Shown here: positions 9,348 to 21,950 of the stretch, in pieces
Numbering within the stretch: the first letter of the stretch is position 1
Layout: each line of letters begins with the position of its first letter
Source: Isoetes taiwanensis
Taxonomy: Eukaryota; Streptophyta; Lycopodiopsida; Isoetales; Isoetaceae
Assembly: GCA_021234155.1 (NCBI GenBank)
Contig: JAJEKV010000052.1
Coordinates: 6,236,925 to 6,300,924 of the forward strand
Reading direction: 5' to 3'
Length of the DNA: 64,000 bases
The notes under the pieces: model-generated
Seen by the model: the letters and a program-made list of their open reading frames with translations, nothing else
Database searches by the model: none
Told to the model about the DNA's origin: nothing
Translations under genes and position numbers: made by a program

Positions 9348-11660
9348 ATGGACCTTGCTCTCGATAATCCACCCTCACAACTCCCTTCCCCCTCCACATC
9401 CGACACCAATAATGCCTCTCCAAACAAGGACCTGGATCTTAAGCAAATGAAGCTGGATGACCTCCGCCAATGGCTTTCTCAACAGGGCGATCTCTCAAAT
9501 CCGGTAATCTTAAACCCTGCCCTTATTCGTGCAGTTTTCCAACCCTTGAATCGCCCAGAACCCTCTTTGTCTTGGAGTTACTGCTTTGCTGGTTATTCAA
9601 GAATCTTTTTTTTTTTTAGGAAAGACATGCTTAATCTTTATTGATCATGTTTTTCCTGGATTCTGAGTGCAAAGCGAATTCCCAAATGGTCTCCATGTCA
9701 AATATTTATAGCATAGTCATCTCTCTCCATCTGGTTAGGTTAAAGAAACACTCTAATAATTTCAATAATATGGCTTAAAGGTAAGGAACGGGAAGCGTGT
9801 GGGTTCACAAGGAGGGAATTGTTGTGAGGTCCCAGAGAAGTCCCATTCTCAGCAGAAGAGCAAAACTGCACTAAAGGGATTCAGTAAAAGGAGTTGCCAT
9901 ATATTACACAGATTTGACCGCGAGATTGAAATTGTGAAGGGCAAATTGAAGAAGGATCATTGCTTGTTTGAAATGCTTTCGAGAGATTCCTTTGCAAGGA
10001 AAATCCAAGAGCCTCGAATGGGTAAAAAGGAACTGAAATTGAAGGAAGAGAAGAAGGAATTGGAATTGCAGGATGAACCAAGGAGGCCATCCTTTTCAAG
10101 CATTCGAGAAATGCTTGGCATTGATTCTGCAGATGAAAATTGTGGAATCAATTTTGGGCTTGATGAAACCTTGGACAAAGTTACCATTTTAGACAGTGGG
10201 GAAGTGAGGTATGGAGTGGAATCATGCACCGAGGATTACGAAGATGACTGCTCAACAAATGACGATGGATCAGTGCTTGCTGTATGGCTTATCTGTCCTC
10301 AAATGTTTGAATCAAAATGTCTGGAATGCAGGAAATAGAAGCAATAAGGACTGCAGCATGCCATATCGAACTTATAAATGTTAGGAACAGAGAAGCCAGT
10401 CACATAGTTAATCTACTCAGAACACATTGAGAGAACACCAGCTTCTGAACCCATGATTTTGTGTTTGCTATAGAGGCAGGCAGAGGAGGATTCTGGGGAG
10501 ATAAAAGTGAAATATAATACAACTGAAGCAAAACCAAAGAAGGTAAGTGCACATGGAGGTAGCTGTCAAACACACATGGTTTACTCTTTGTTCATGGAAG
10601 CTTCAATCCCTCCACACTGTCATACCATAGCTTGTATAAAACACAAATGGGAATATGGTCGGTATAGGAACAGTTCAGAAAGAAGCCCAAAATTTTTTGT
10701 GTCAATAATGCCAGTGACACGTATGTTCTCTTTTCCTTATTTGACATGTCTGTTAGACATTATCTGCATTTCAGATTGCTTAGTAACAAAATGCCAATGC
10801 ATAATTTAGTGTCAGAATGAATAAGGAAATGTACTATAGTAAAAAAAAGAATGAAGGTGACTTAATTGAAGAGTGTGATGTTTAACTAAGTGGTGCTCTG
10901 GTTCTGATATTCCTTGTGTCCCCACCAGGCGGACTCCAAAATCTCATATGCGGATATGCATGCAAAACGGGCATCGCTCTGCGCGCCTCCAGCAAGATCT
11001 GTCTTGAGGAAACCAGTGACCAACAAAGCCAGGAAAGATAGCTCTGGTGTAGAGGCAAAAAAAGATAGCCTAAGCTTAGTGGGTGGAGATACAAAAGCTT
11101 CCAACCAGACTTCAGGAACTGGTTCATCAGATCGTCCTTTAGGCGGTCCAAAGACAACTATCCCATCTACAGACAGTTTAAAGAAATCCCAGTTACCCAG
11201 AGCTCAAGAAAAGATAAAGGCGAGTGAGACTCAATATCCATCATATACAACTTCCAGTCATTACTTACAGGCATCTTCTGCAGCGTCGATGCATTCTTTC
11301 TCTCACACTTCCACAATTTCTGGCCAGGCAATACCACCAGGTCACTCTGTTGCATCAACCACCATTCCAATAATGAATACAACTTCAGCACAAGGGCCTG
11401 CTAACAATTCAGTTCCTAATTCACTGAATCCTTCATCTGGGAAGTCTACATCAGAATCCACAATAATTCGGAAAGAGGGTGGTGCCCGTCTCAAAAGAAA
11501 AGCTCCTGTAGTTGTGAAACATCAGAGCTCTTCATGGTCACGCAGGCGCTGGATGTGCCTCATGTTCTTCATGATTGTTCTGTTTGCAGCGCTTTCTTCA
11601 GGGGCAACAGTTTGGTATCTTCAGCAACTGGAGAAGCGCAGGCAACGAAGCTGGTGGTGA
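9348..11660 (+). CDS. four-exon protein with SAP/HeH-like N-terminus and C-terminal membrane anchor
   Basis: Predicted exons 9348-9503, 9781-10281, 10474-10542 and 10929-11660, all in phase 0, giving about 485 residues. The donor at 10543 (AAG/GTAAGT) and the acceptor at 10928 (CCCCACCAG) are strong; 9504 (GTAATC), 10282 (GTATGG) and the AAAG acceptor at 9780 are weaker. The N-terminus reads MKLDDLRQWLSQQGDLSNP, like the first helices of a SAP/HeH DNA-binding fold. The middle is charged (LKEEKKELELQDEP) with an acidic patch (CTEDYEDD), then Ser/Thr-rich. The C-terminus has RRRW, about 22 hydrophobic residues and a basic tail (EKRRQR): a tail-anchor or inner-nuclear-membrane arrangement. Inference: a nuclear-envelope or ER membrane protein. 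The family itself was not identified. It is the best candidate for an intact host gene here. Confidence 0.6.
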
Positions 11661-13440
11661 TCTTCAAGTTATTGCATCTCAAGGCACAGCTGAATTATGG
11701 AAACTACGTCAGAGGCCCTCATCAAGCATTATCCCTTCCAGATTAAGGCTGATTGCATGGTCCATCACTTCAACCAAAGTCTTATCATGAACATGATACA
11801 AATGAACAGATCTTCTACTCAAATTCAACATTGATTCCCAGTTCCTTATTCTTTGGGGCTGTGGCAGTGATGCTTATATTAAGTATATATTGCATGACAT
11901 AGTTACTTCATCTAAAATATTGTTCAAAGGACATGTAATGGGCACGAGTCAAATAAAAGTCTAAGACTTGTCCTTGTATAATGGTTTGACCATATTGAGG
12001 TAAGTTATATTGATGAGAAAATACGTGTTCATCCTATATGTTTGACACTTTTGTCAATGTCATATAGTTCAGCATTCCGTTTTCGGAACCTGAACACTGC
12101 CTAGGAGCGTCTGATCAAATCTTGACATGCTGCTGTCTATTTTCAAATATCTTTTGCGTTTTACCTGGTTGCATGGGTGGTTTGGGAGGGATAAGTGTGC
12201 TTGTCTTAGAAGGATCATGTATGGATCAGGGCTGGGGCGGCTGCTGCTGCTGCTTGATAAGGTGTCATCCAATGACACTGAGTGCATGCATGAAATACCA
12301 ATTTGATTTCATCTACCTACGTTTTTTTCCCTTTTTTCTCTGAAATGTTTGTAATACGAAAGTGTGTCCAAAGATTCAATCCCTGGGTTTATAGTCTGAG
12401 GTACCAAGATTGGGAGCATAAAGAACCCCAAGACTTAGAGCAAATGTGATAAAAAGAGATGCATTATCACATATGTCCTAGATGCCGAAAGCCAGGCACA
12501 AAAAGCATAAAGACAAGCCCTACATGATGGCTATAGTATGTGTGCTATGCTAGTAGGCATGCATCAGGCTCACAGGTGTAATAAGGATGGGATATGTGAC
12601 ACATCATCGTGTCCTTTGATATGGATTGATGATGTGGAATAGCACAACTAACACAAATCTGTGTGTGCGCGCATGTGAGATGTAGAATTACACACATTTT
12701 TAATACTCTCCCTTAATTTACATGAGCAATACCATAAGCAAAATTTAACAACATAGTCTTCAAGTTTTGAACTGGAGATTTTACAATAATTCGAATTGTT
12801 ATTGCTCCTTTGTAACTATAATTAGAAAGTACCATTAGATTGTGATCTTCAACAATATGGGTGCCACCAAGGTTGTGGCATACCCTCATTCTTATTGGTA
12901 CACGTATTGTTAAAAACCACAATCTACTAGTATTGTCTTGCTGCAGTTATGAAGGAGCAAAGAAAGCTCCAATTATCATGAAGCCATGAAGTCTCAAGTT
13001 CAAGACTTAAAATCGTGATAAAAATGGCTTATAATATTGTTGATGTAGATTAACAGGGAGTGTTAAGAATAAGGATTCAATATATGATCATATGTGGACA
13101 ATATATATTTATTTGTGTTTGTTGCCCTATTCCATTAATCCATGTCAAAGGACATGGTGTATAGTGTTTTCATTCAAAAATGCTATACCTCATAAACATA
13201 CATTATCCTTATACATATGCTCTGTGTTAATAACATTCATACTGAAATGGGAAAGACAGCCTTCGACGATGGTGCAATCAAGTTAGCAAGCACATCAACA
13301 TCCACAACACAACAATCTTATCCGATATCCATGTAGATGCCATGAGTTTTAAGAAGTTAAATTGGAGTGAGGCATTAAACAAATTTCAGGCTTGGAAACA
13401 ACAGTTAACATCATCTGCTACCTTTCTAAAATGGATGTGA
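11661..13440. other. 3' flank and intergenic DNA
   Basis: Contains the probable 3' UTR of the preceding gene (AATAAA at about 11953). A TGATTCAATCC-type sequence near 12377 resembles a pol III B box but no A box or tail was found. No coding exons seen. Confidence 0.4.
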
Positions 13441-13455
13441 GATGAAACATATATA

Positions 13456-13539
13456 TGCTTCTACTCTCTGAGGAAGTAGTCCTGACAGCTGATTACTATT
13501 GAAGCCTACCTATTGCTGCTTCCTCAGAGAGTAGAAGCA
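13456..13539 (+). ncRNA. miRNA-precursor-like hairpin
   Basis: The arm 13456-13479 (TGCTTCTACTCTCTGAGGAA, then GTAG) is complementary to 13516-13539 over 24 bases with one G-U pair as RNA, around a 36-nt loop. Length and near-perfect pairing suit a plant MIRNA foldback or a young inverted duplication. The outer flanks pair only partly. No known miRNA family was recognised; a tiny MITE or inverted-repeat siRNA source is the alternative. Confidence 0.4.
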
Positions 13540-13559
13540 TACATTTTGAAGATGAAAGG

Positions 13560-14630
13560 TAATAACCATGCTAATGGTAGCGACAAAACAAAAAACAGAA
13601 GCTAAAACCTGGCTTCAATCCGAATCCAGTAACCCCTTTGCCTCTGTCAAAGATTCTCACCACATCCTCTCATCCTATGGTGCTAAACATGTCAATGCAC
13701 ATCCCATGCATTAGACATGGGCGACGTAAATATGTAGCAAAATGATTTGAATATTTGATAAGTTGAGATATATTACCTTCTGAATCATCACATAACCAAT
13801 ACAACAACTATTTTGTAATTTTTCATTCTCTCTCTGTTGCATCTGTGTGTTTGGTCTAATGGTAACATAGTAGTCCTAGAATATATATGTCTCAAGTTTG
13901 AGGTCGTGGTAGGATCCAATAAGTAGCTTTGCACATCCATCCTGCTCCAATCGGACCTGATAGTTTATTTTGATGGAAAGTTAATACTTGCAGGTTTTGA
14001 AGCGCGTCTAAAGTATCAGGAATGAAGCCATTTATGTTGTTCAAAGAAAGGCCAAGAACAACTATCTTTTGCCTCGCTCTAAAAATAACGTTATGGCCAG
14101 CCCTAACCAATTGTTTAAAGCCCCAAAAAAAATTGATTAGGGTAAAATGAGTTTCCGATTGCTATAGAAAAAAATTGGCCTCCAAAAAGCCAAAATTTAT
14201 ATGAGAAACAACAAAAATATTTTTCACCGCCAGAAAAACAATCAGTAATAATAACCATCAGATCATGAGTATGCTTATAATATACCTGAAGATATCTAAA
14301 CCCATAAAAAAAAAAATTGCCCCTTAATAGAGGGCAATAAAAAAAAAATCATAGTTCACATGTATTTCCCATGCATTTACTAGGAATTCATCAAGTACAT
14401 GCTAACATAATGCAACAGTTACATATAACCATGGTATCCAAGTATTTAGCGTATCTCTATAATTATACGAGAGCGCATTGAAGGTTTAGAATTTCCCCCA
14501 TAGGAAAAGCATGATATTTATACACTTTATATCTTCAATATATTGTATAAGAATTGCATAGCAACTACAGCATGCTTCCATAGCATGCTCCCCCATTGTC
14601 ACTCCCTCCGTAAGGAGTGAATATTTTCAA
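13560..14630. other. intergenic stretch with a possible SINE head
   Basis: GGTCTAATGGTAACATAG at about 13854 resembles a tRNA-type A box, and AAGTTTGAGGTC about 40 bp on is a poor B box. Poly(A)-like runs occur at 14310-14349. The minus-strand frame 13892-14110 reads a leucine-rich-repeat-like patch (LGLSLNNINGFIPDTLDAL then LQVLTFHQNKLSGPI), so a short LRR receptor remnant is likely at 13920-14070. Confidence 0.45.
13892..14110 (-). pseudogene. leucine-rich-repeat fragment
   Basis: The minus strand reads KIVVLGLSLNNINGFIPDTL, then LQNLQVLTFHQNKLSGPIGA: close to two plant extracellular LRR units (LxxLxLxxNxLxGxIP). Such repeats come from LRR receptor kinases or receptor-like proteins. Only about two repeats remain, and the frame runs into unrelated residues on both sides with no kinase, signal peptide or membrane segment next to it. 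It looks like a gene scrap rather than a gene. Confidence 0.6.
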
Positions 14631-14631
14631 A

Positions 14632-14920
14632 ATGTTTATATGCCCTTCGGGGCATGGTCTAGTGGTAGGACCTTAAACTAGCACACCCAAAATCATAGGT
14701 TCAAGTATGACCCAACTGGTCTAGTGTAGAGACCTTAAATCTGCCATATATACTAGGTAATCACATCCAAGCAACTCCTACCATAAGGTATGGCAGCTAG
14801 GTAGTGGATTAACTTCCATGTGATATGTAGCACATGATGTATCTAGTGTACTCATGATGTGATGATGATGACGTCTTTCAATACAAAAAAGAAGAAAGAA
14901 AGAAAAAAATACTTATATGC
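14632..14920 (+). mobile_element. tRNA-derived SINE with target-site duplication
   Basis: The body 14644-14908 starts with GGGGCATGGTCTAGTGGTAG, which contains a pol III A box (TGGTCTAGTGG), followed about 45 bp later by a near-consensus B box (AGGTTCAAGTATG). It ends in an A-rich tail (GAAGAAAGAAAGAAAAAAA). Flanking 12-bp sequences at 14632-14643 (ATGTTTATATGC) and 14909-14920 (ATACTTATATGC) differ at two positions and fit a target-site duplication. SINEs are noncoding and move with LINE machinery. Confidence 0.75.
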
Positions 14921-14969
14921 ATTAAATACCTTAGCTTATCTTTCTTACTAATAAATTGATTTTCCTTCA

Positions 14970-16357
14970 AAAAAAAAAAAACCCGGCTTGAACTAGTCAA
15001 TACTAGCACAAACATCAGCATTGGTCAATCCTTTTGCTGTCTTATCTGGCCATACGAGAACTGTTAAGTCCTAGATGGTACCATCCTTTCCTAGTGTACA
15101 GAATCAATGTTATCATATAACAGAACAAACTATATTCCAAATTCTACAGTCATTGTCATGAATGACTTATTGAGACATATATTATGCATGACGTAAAGTA
15201 TCAGTTTCAGCTAACATCAGCCCCAATTTAAGCCTAAAGATAAATAGGTTTGACATAAAAAATTATTTAACAAGGATTCGTGATCCGTTCTTATCACCTG
15301 CCATGTTCAATATAAATATTCAAAGTAGCACAAGAAAGCAAACTAGCTAACTTAATCATTATGCTTTAACTATGTACTAGTCATATTTTTTTCTGTAACC
15401 TCCTTGAAAGATGAACTCTTGCATTTCTCCATCATCCTTGAAGCCAAATCCAACCTACAAAGCAAAGGGAACAATGGGAAGAAAATCCGCACTGGCACCC
15501 AATCAAGACCAAGTTAGCATGTTAATGGTATCGGGCAAGGGCCAAAAGGTACATTGGGATTTTCACTCTTCACGATTACCCATTGTGCCCCTTTACTTGC
15601 CAAATTGAAAATAGCTAAAAGAATACATGGAGAAAAAATGCAACCGCATAGACAACCGCCACGCACTTAATGAGGTTATCTTACATCACTTTTATCACAT
15701 GGTCATCGATTTGCATAGGTCACCGTGATCATTCTTGTATTGTATGAATTCAAGAACGTAAACATTCTAATTACCATCACGGTTGATCCTTCTACTAGGC
15801 CATGACAGTATTTTATTGGGACACGTAACTGCAAGATAATAATATGCCAAAGATCCTTTCATGGATAGCGATATGCCGCAAAGTGTTGAGGTCTATTAAC
15901 CCTTATTTAGAGCTCATATGAAAACAAAAACAAATAATTATAGACCGGAATGTAGCACCCTGCTTTCGCCAAACTCGAAAGTGAAAACCACGCTTTGGTT
16001 GATTTAGATGGAGCACCTACCATTTAATACAACAAGACATGGATCCAAAGAGCCCCAAGACTTCAAGCAATCAGTAGGATCATTCTTGACTTGCAAAAGA
16101 TCTAATTTTTAACATAAAAGAACAGAGCACTTCCATAACTGATCGTTGGAGATAGCCGCTCAAGAGAATGCATTATAGGGCATCCCAAAACCCTAAATGT
16201 GAATGCCATTTTGTATCCTCGCTTCCAGATATAATGGATTTCGCCTCGAGATGTTCAAAACCACATCCCGGGTTTGCCATATCGAATATCTTACGGGTGA
16301 ATATGTATTCAAATAGGCTTTAGGGTATTCGCCACGACCATCGCTTCGCCTCTGCAT
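14970..16357 (+). repeat. repeat U, right-hand half (copy A)
   Basis: Starts abruptly after an A run at the landmark ACCCGGCTTGAACTAGTCAA, which recurs at about 17685, 23280 and 30870, and runs to the unit end just before CCATACTTAAGGATGTC at 16358. It lies directly next to the full copy B, so the two are tandem. Confidence 0.85.
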
Positions 16358-19047
16358 CCATACTTAAGGATGTCTATTTTTTCAAGAAACCCCTTTCTTT
16401 TTTGTACCAAAGAAATTTCGTTTGGAAAGTCCATGATACCAAAAACAATTTAATATGCAAACATGCCAAGACCACGTACCTTATGGTAATAGTAAGATAG
16501 GGAATCCACGTTTTACAAAGCTCATGGGCACTATGATAGGGCACTATGATAAAGCACAATATGCCTTAGTAAAGTTACATGCAACATATGCATGTTGACG
16601 CCTGCATGTCCAAAATGCATTTAGAACAAGTGCATGCATACACTTTAATATAATAGTAACAAAAGCTTCATCAAGCATTTTCATGTCAAAAAAATATATA
16701 TAACACTTGGCCCATGGCCCTTGAAATTACCTAGAGATGAACTTGCACTAGAGATGAACTTGCACTGCAAGGTAATTATCTTATTGGATATCTCACTTAT
16801 CCTCAAGATAATTGTATGATTGAATCTATCCAAGGTGAATATGCACTCCAGATACCTTGGGTTACTATAAAGTTACCCTCTCTCAGAAACTTGATTGGGA
16901 AGAGCAAACAAGCAAAGATGAGCACAACAAGCAAGAGCAATAAAAAAACCCTACCTCCTACCGTAAGGAGAGGCAAATATTCTTTTCAAACACAAGTTTT
17001 TCATAGGGGTGGCGTGAACCTACAAATGCAGTGAATCATGCCTCACCCTATGAGAACGCATTTTGCCATAATTTGAGTATAAGAGAACCGCAAGAGATAG
17101 GACCAATTGCCTTAAGAAATTCTCATTAAAAGATCCTCAAGAACACCCCCTTGATGCTTGGGAAGTCAATCTCTAACTTGTTTAAGCACTCTTCTTTTAA
17201 TCTTCCATGAGACAAAACCATTTGGCCATAAATTTCTAGAACCCATTTGCTAATATCCATAGCAATTTAAGAAATAAAGCCGAGTGGCAGTTTTGGACAA
17301 CAGTCCATGTATATATGTCATGCCAAATAGCACACTGTGCCAATTGACAGATAGTTTTGGACCACTGCCCATATATATTTGACATGCCAAATAGCACACC
17401 GTGCCATTGATGCCTTTGTGACATCAGGCTCTTTTCAATTTTGCAGCTCATAAGTTCAACATTTCAAGTGGGAATGATTATCTTGAACTCTGGCTTCCAC
17501 TTCATTATCAGATTCGACCTGCATTCATACGTGCCACTATGAGATGATCATGAAGTACAGCTTGCATTTAAGTAAATAGAGCACAGAAGTACCAAAGATT
17601 ATAAAAAAGCATATGCTAGAAGCCCCACCAAGAAAGTTTGGCAAAGACGGTAAGACTAATGCACGTATGTCATGAAAAACCCGGCTTGAACTAGTCAATA
17701 CTAGCACAAACATCAAAGATTGGTCAATCCCTTTGGTTGCCTTATCCCGCCATACGAGACTCAAGTTAAGTCCTAGATGGTACCATCCTTTCCCGGTGTG
17801 TAAAGATCAATGTTATCATATAACGTAACAAACTATATTCCAAATTCTACAACCATTGTCATGAATGACTTATTGAGACATATATTATGCATGACGAAAG
17901 TATCGGGTTTAAATAACATCAGCCCCAATTTAAGCCTAAAGATAAATAGGTTTGACATAAAAATTATTTAACAAGGATTCAGATCCGTTCTTATCACCTC
18001 TCATGTTCAATATAAATATTCAAAGTAGCACAAGAAAGCAAACTAGCTAACTTAATCATTATGCTTTAACTATGTACTAGTCATATTTTTCCCCAGAACC
18101 TCCTTGAAAGATGAACTCTTGCATTTCTCCATCATCCTTGAAGCCAAATCCAACCTACAAAGCAAAGGGAACAATGGGAAGAAAATCGTGCACTGCAGAC
18201 CAATCAAGACCTCGTTAGCATGTTAATGGTATCAGGCAAGGGCCAAAAGGTACATTGGGATTTTTTTTTCGCTGATTACCCATTGTGCCCCTTGCCCCGC
18301 CATTGAAAATAGCTAAAAAGAATACATGGAGAAAAATGCAACCAGATAGACAATTGCCCTCGCACTTAATGAGCTTATCTTACATCACTTTTATCACATG
18401 GTCATCGATTTGCATAGGTCACCGTGATCATTCTTGTATTGTATGAATTCAAGAACGTAAAAATTCTAATTACCATCACGGTTGATCCTTCTACTAGGCC
18501 ATGACGGTGTATTTTATTGGGACACGCGAACTCGTGATAATAATATGCCAAAGATCCTTTCATGGATAGCGATATGCCGCAAGTGTTGAGGTCTATTAAC
18601 CCTTATTTAGAGCTCATATGAAAAACAAAAACAAATAATTATAGACTGGAATGTAGCACCTGTTTTGCCAAACTCGAAAGTGAAAACCACGCTTGGTTGA
18701 TTTAGATGGAGCACCACTCATTTAATACAACAAAGACATGGATCCAAAGAGCCCCAAGACTTCAAGCAACATCGTAGGATCATTCTTGACTTGAAAAGAT
18801 CTAATTTTTAACATAAAAGAACGTAGCACTTCCATAACTCCATCGTTGGAGATAGCCGCCAAGAGAATGCATTATAGGGCATCCAAAACCCTAAATGTGA
18901 ATGCCATTTGGTATCCGCTTCAAGATATAATGGATTTCGGCCTGAGATGTTCAAAACCACATCCTGGTTTGCCATATCGAATATCTTACTGGGTGAATAT
19001 GTATTCCGAAATAGGCTTTAGGGTATTCGCCACCACTATCGCTTCTG
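16358..19047 (+). repeat. repeat U, full copy B (2.7 kb)
   Basis: Runs from CCATACTTAAGGATGTC to the TCGCTTCTG end, where repeat P starts. It matches the copies at 21965-24644 and 29547-32249 along its whole length. It includes an internal tandem of about 64 bp (ATGCCAAATAGCACA at about 17321 and 17384). Exon-like segments lie on its minus strand (see 31838-31990). Confidence 0.85.
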
Positions 19048-19054
19048 TCAGATA

Positions 19055-19535
19055 CCAACACATAACTACCATTGACATTAATAAATATAACCATTGGATC
19101 CAACACATTTAAATTAAAATCCCCTTAAACCCTTTGATTTGGGTGCATATTCACACGGGGTGACTCCGCATCGAGAGTCAGTTTGATTGGCATATTCACC
19201 CCTTATTCCTTAATCTACACCGACGTGAAGTTCCTCATTTGTGGGGTATGCAAGTACAAGATTTGCTATAATCAGATAATAAGATTCGCAAAAATACTAT
19301 AAGATTTCAACCATAATACTATATGGTGTTGATTTCAGACGTGCAAAATACAATTATGAGGGCTCTCACGCTTCTACCACCCCCGTGTGAATATGCACCC
19401 AAATCAAAGGGGGTTTAAGGGGATTTTAATTTAAATGTGTTGGATCCAATGGTTATATTTATTAATGTCAATGGTAGTTATGTGTTGGTTATTATATTAA
19501 AATTTTTTTTTTCCGGGCCATAAAAAAAAATGACG
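19055..19535 (+). repeat. foldback repeat P, copy 1
   Basis: Two arms of about 110-120 bp in inverted orientation: CCAACACATAACTACC ... TTTGGGTGCATATTCAC on the left, GTGAATATGCACCCAAATC ... GGTAGTTATGTGTTGG on the right, around a centre of about 220 bp. The right arm extends further, to an A run after GGGCC. Noncoding, MITE- or foldback-like. Confidence 0.85.
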
Positions 19536-21950
19536 GAGAATATAAAAAGACATTTAAAACATAAAGATAGTGTAGGGTTGCATCTTGAACCTTGGAATCC
19601 AAATATGCACTAAGGATTTAATATTTGAAGTATACTAGATAACCATCGTTTAAATATTGTTAATGTTAATGTTAACCATCGCTTAATTAATGTTAATGGT
19701 AATTATGTAGCATCAATATCTAGCATATTGAATATGCATGGCATAGCGAATAATACTATAGCATCAAACACCTTTGAGATTTAATAAACGTGTGAATAGC
19801 ACGACATTTGTCCACTTAATGCTTATAAATTTGGTAGCGTAAATCGATTAATCAAACAATGCATGCCGACCAAATACCAAAGAAGATTGTTTAACACTCA
19901 AAAGAATAAATATTTCAAAATGTGGTATTCCTACATTCATTCAAAGTACATTCATTTCCATGGATCGTGCATGATAACATTGCAAGCTGGTTACGCACAA
20001 CCCATTTTCTAAAAGATGTCTCACTTCTAATAACAAACCCACTCTTATCTCAACACATAATTGCACCCTCATGCCCTAAATATACCAAGGCAAGGGTTAC
20101 AATTTTAAAAATGATGAGGAATGAAAATGATATAAATGGAATCCTAGATACCTCCGTAGATGCAAAGGTTTCTATTGCAGCTTCTAGGCATTTTATTGCC
20201 CTTTGTTGTTCAAACTCAATATTTATGTTGAGCCTCTAATTCATAGTGCACCCATCAAGATATCGGATGTAATAGTCCCGAGACACAAGCAAAGACTAGT
20301 GAGTGTGAGACAGCCAAAAAGCAACCAAAGATCCAACTTGAAATTATTCTAAGTGCACTTTCTTCCTCTAACCGAATAAAGCAAACATCAACGTAAATAC
20401 AGAGGTGCCCAATACAAAAAAAAAAAACATACTTGGCAAGCAAGACAAAACTAAACGACTTGGTAAGCATAGGGTCCGGCTCCTGTGAATGAACATTCAC
20501 AATAGAATAAATCTCAAATGCAAAGTCCGGAGCATTCGATGAGAAGCTCACCAGAGCAACAAGAACCCTAAAATAAAACCATAAAACCATAAAACACCAA
20601 AACATAAAACCATTCATTTACCAGCTTGTACTACTTGCCTTCATTGGATAAAGTCGCAAGGCTTGATGCGGATAGTCCAATGTCTCACAAACTCGTGGAC
20701 TCTAAAGATCTACTTCTTCGCCAAGAAAATTGCCAGAAAATGAAGTAAAATCAACCTTTTGAGACATCGAGAAGTTAAAACATATGGGTCCAAGATCCTG
20801 AACTTGACATCCATCAACTGTTGACCTTAAAGGAGAAACATCCTCAATGTCATTTGGTATCAAGGCACCGATGTAGGTCCGGGGACGTTAGGGAATAAGT
20901 GCCCCTTGAGCATAGTCCTATTATTATCCACCGACTTGGCCATAGACTTTATAATGTCAATGTCGTTAGTAAGAGATAATGATTTTATCATTCTCGCTTT
21001 TGAACAACAACAACCGCTTTTCACCGAAGTCGTTAGTAAGAGATACGATTTTATCATTCCGCTTTTGAACAACAATGTAAATGTTTTTTTCACCGAAATA
21101 AACATGAGGCTCTCACCAGTCCTGAAGGAAGGAAAAACACCAAGAGAACACGTAAAAAATACCGTAGCTCGATCGGGCAGGGCATCCGCAAGCTCGTAGA
21201 GCTTTGCATGACGACTCCGCACGGAGCAAAAGGTCTTGAGTTCGTAACAAAATGCGCCGCCATGGCAGGTGACTTCAATAGGCTTTTCGAATTTCTGAAA
21301 GCAAACTCGGGATAGGAAATTCAGCATAACAATGCTTGCCGATTTGCAACAAAAAAAAAGCCCAAGAATGCATCCATATCCAGAGACCTCTTTCAAGTCC
21401 ATATCCGAGCTTCGTTAGTGCAAACACAAAGAACTCCTATCGTGGCCTCTTTTCGAACCCTATCGGCCTCTTTTCTCGTCCGCTAGAGAGGGGCTTCTTA
21501 TCGTCCGATTGAAAGAGGATTTCCCCCGTCTTCTTTGAAAGAGGTTTTCTTCTTGGTGCCCAAGATCTAAGCTTCAACGGAATAACAAGAGTCGTAAATG
21601 TGAGGCCATAAGAAATCGAAACTCTTACCCTAAACGAGATCCCTTACAATAATCCGTAGACCTAATTTTCGAGGAAACATGAACCCTAAATGAGCTGCGC
21701 CGAGCTTTGCATGTCGAAAGCAAAATAAAATGTAATAAGGGAAAATAGTACTTAACGGAAAAATATATGATATATGGGTCTACACTATTGAAAAGAGGCA
21801 TTAAAATTAATTCAAGCTGTATGCAAATAAAATGCGACTCTAGATGTACTAATTAGTAGGCCTTATGCAATACGCCATCAAATCATATAAAACCATTAGA
21901 AAAACCGCACAAAAATACAAAAAAAACCCCCTGTTATTATGCTACATATT
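19536..21950 (+). repeat. repeat Q, copy 1
   Basis: From GAGAATATAAAAAGACATTT to GTTATTATGCTACATATT. It matches 27105-29546 in order along its length, and shares its first roughly 40 bp and last roughly 300 bp with the shorter Q elements at 53420-55852 and 56340-58441. A minus-strand open frame (20860-21402) exists here but is broken in the other copy. Some minus-strand pieces look exon-like, e.g. FEQQRAIKCLEAAIE in copy 2 at about 27740-27810. Confidence 0.75.

Noticed and set aside
20860..21402. 180-codon minus-strand frame in repeat Q as a protein gene
   Set aside because: The equivalent region in the second copy (about 28480-28990) is broken by several frame changes, and part of the frame is a short tandem repeat.
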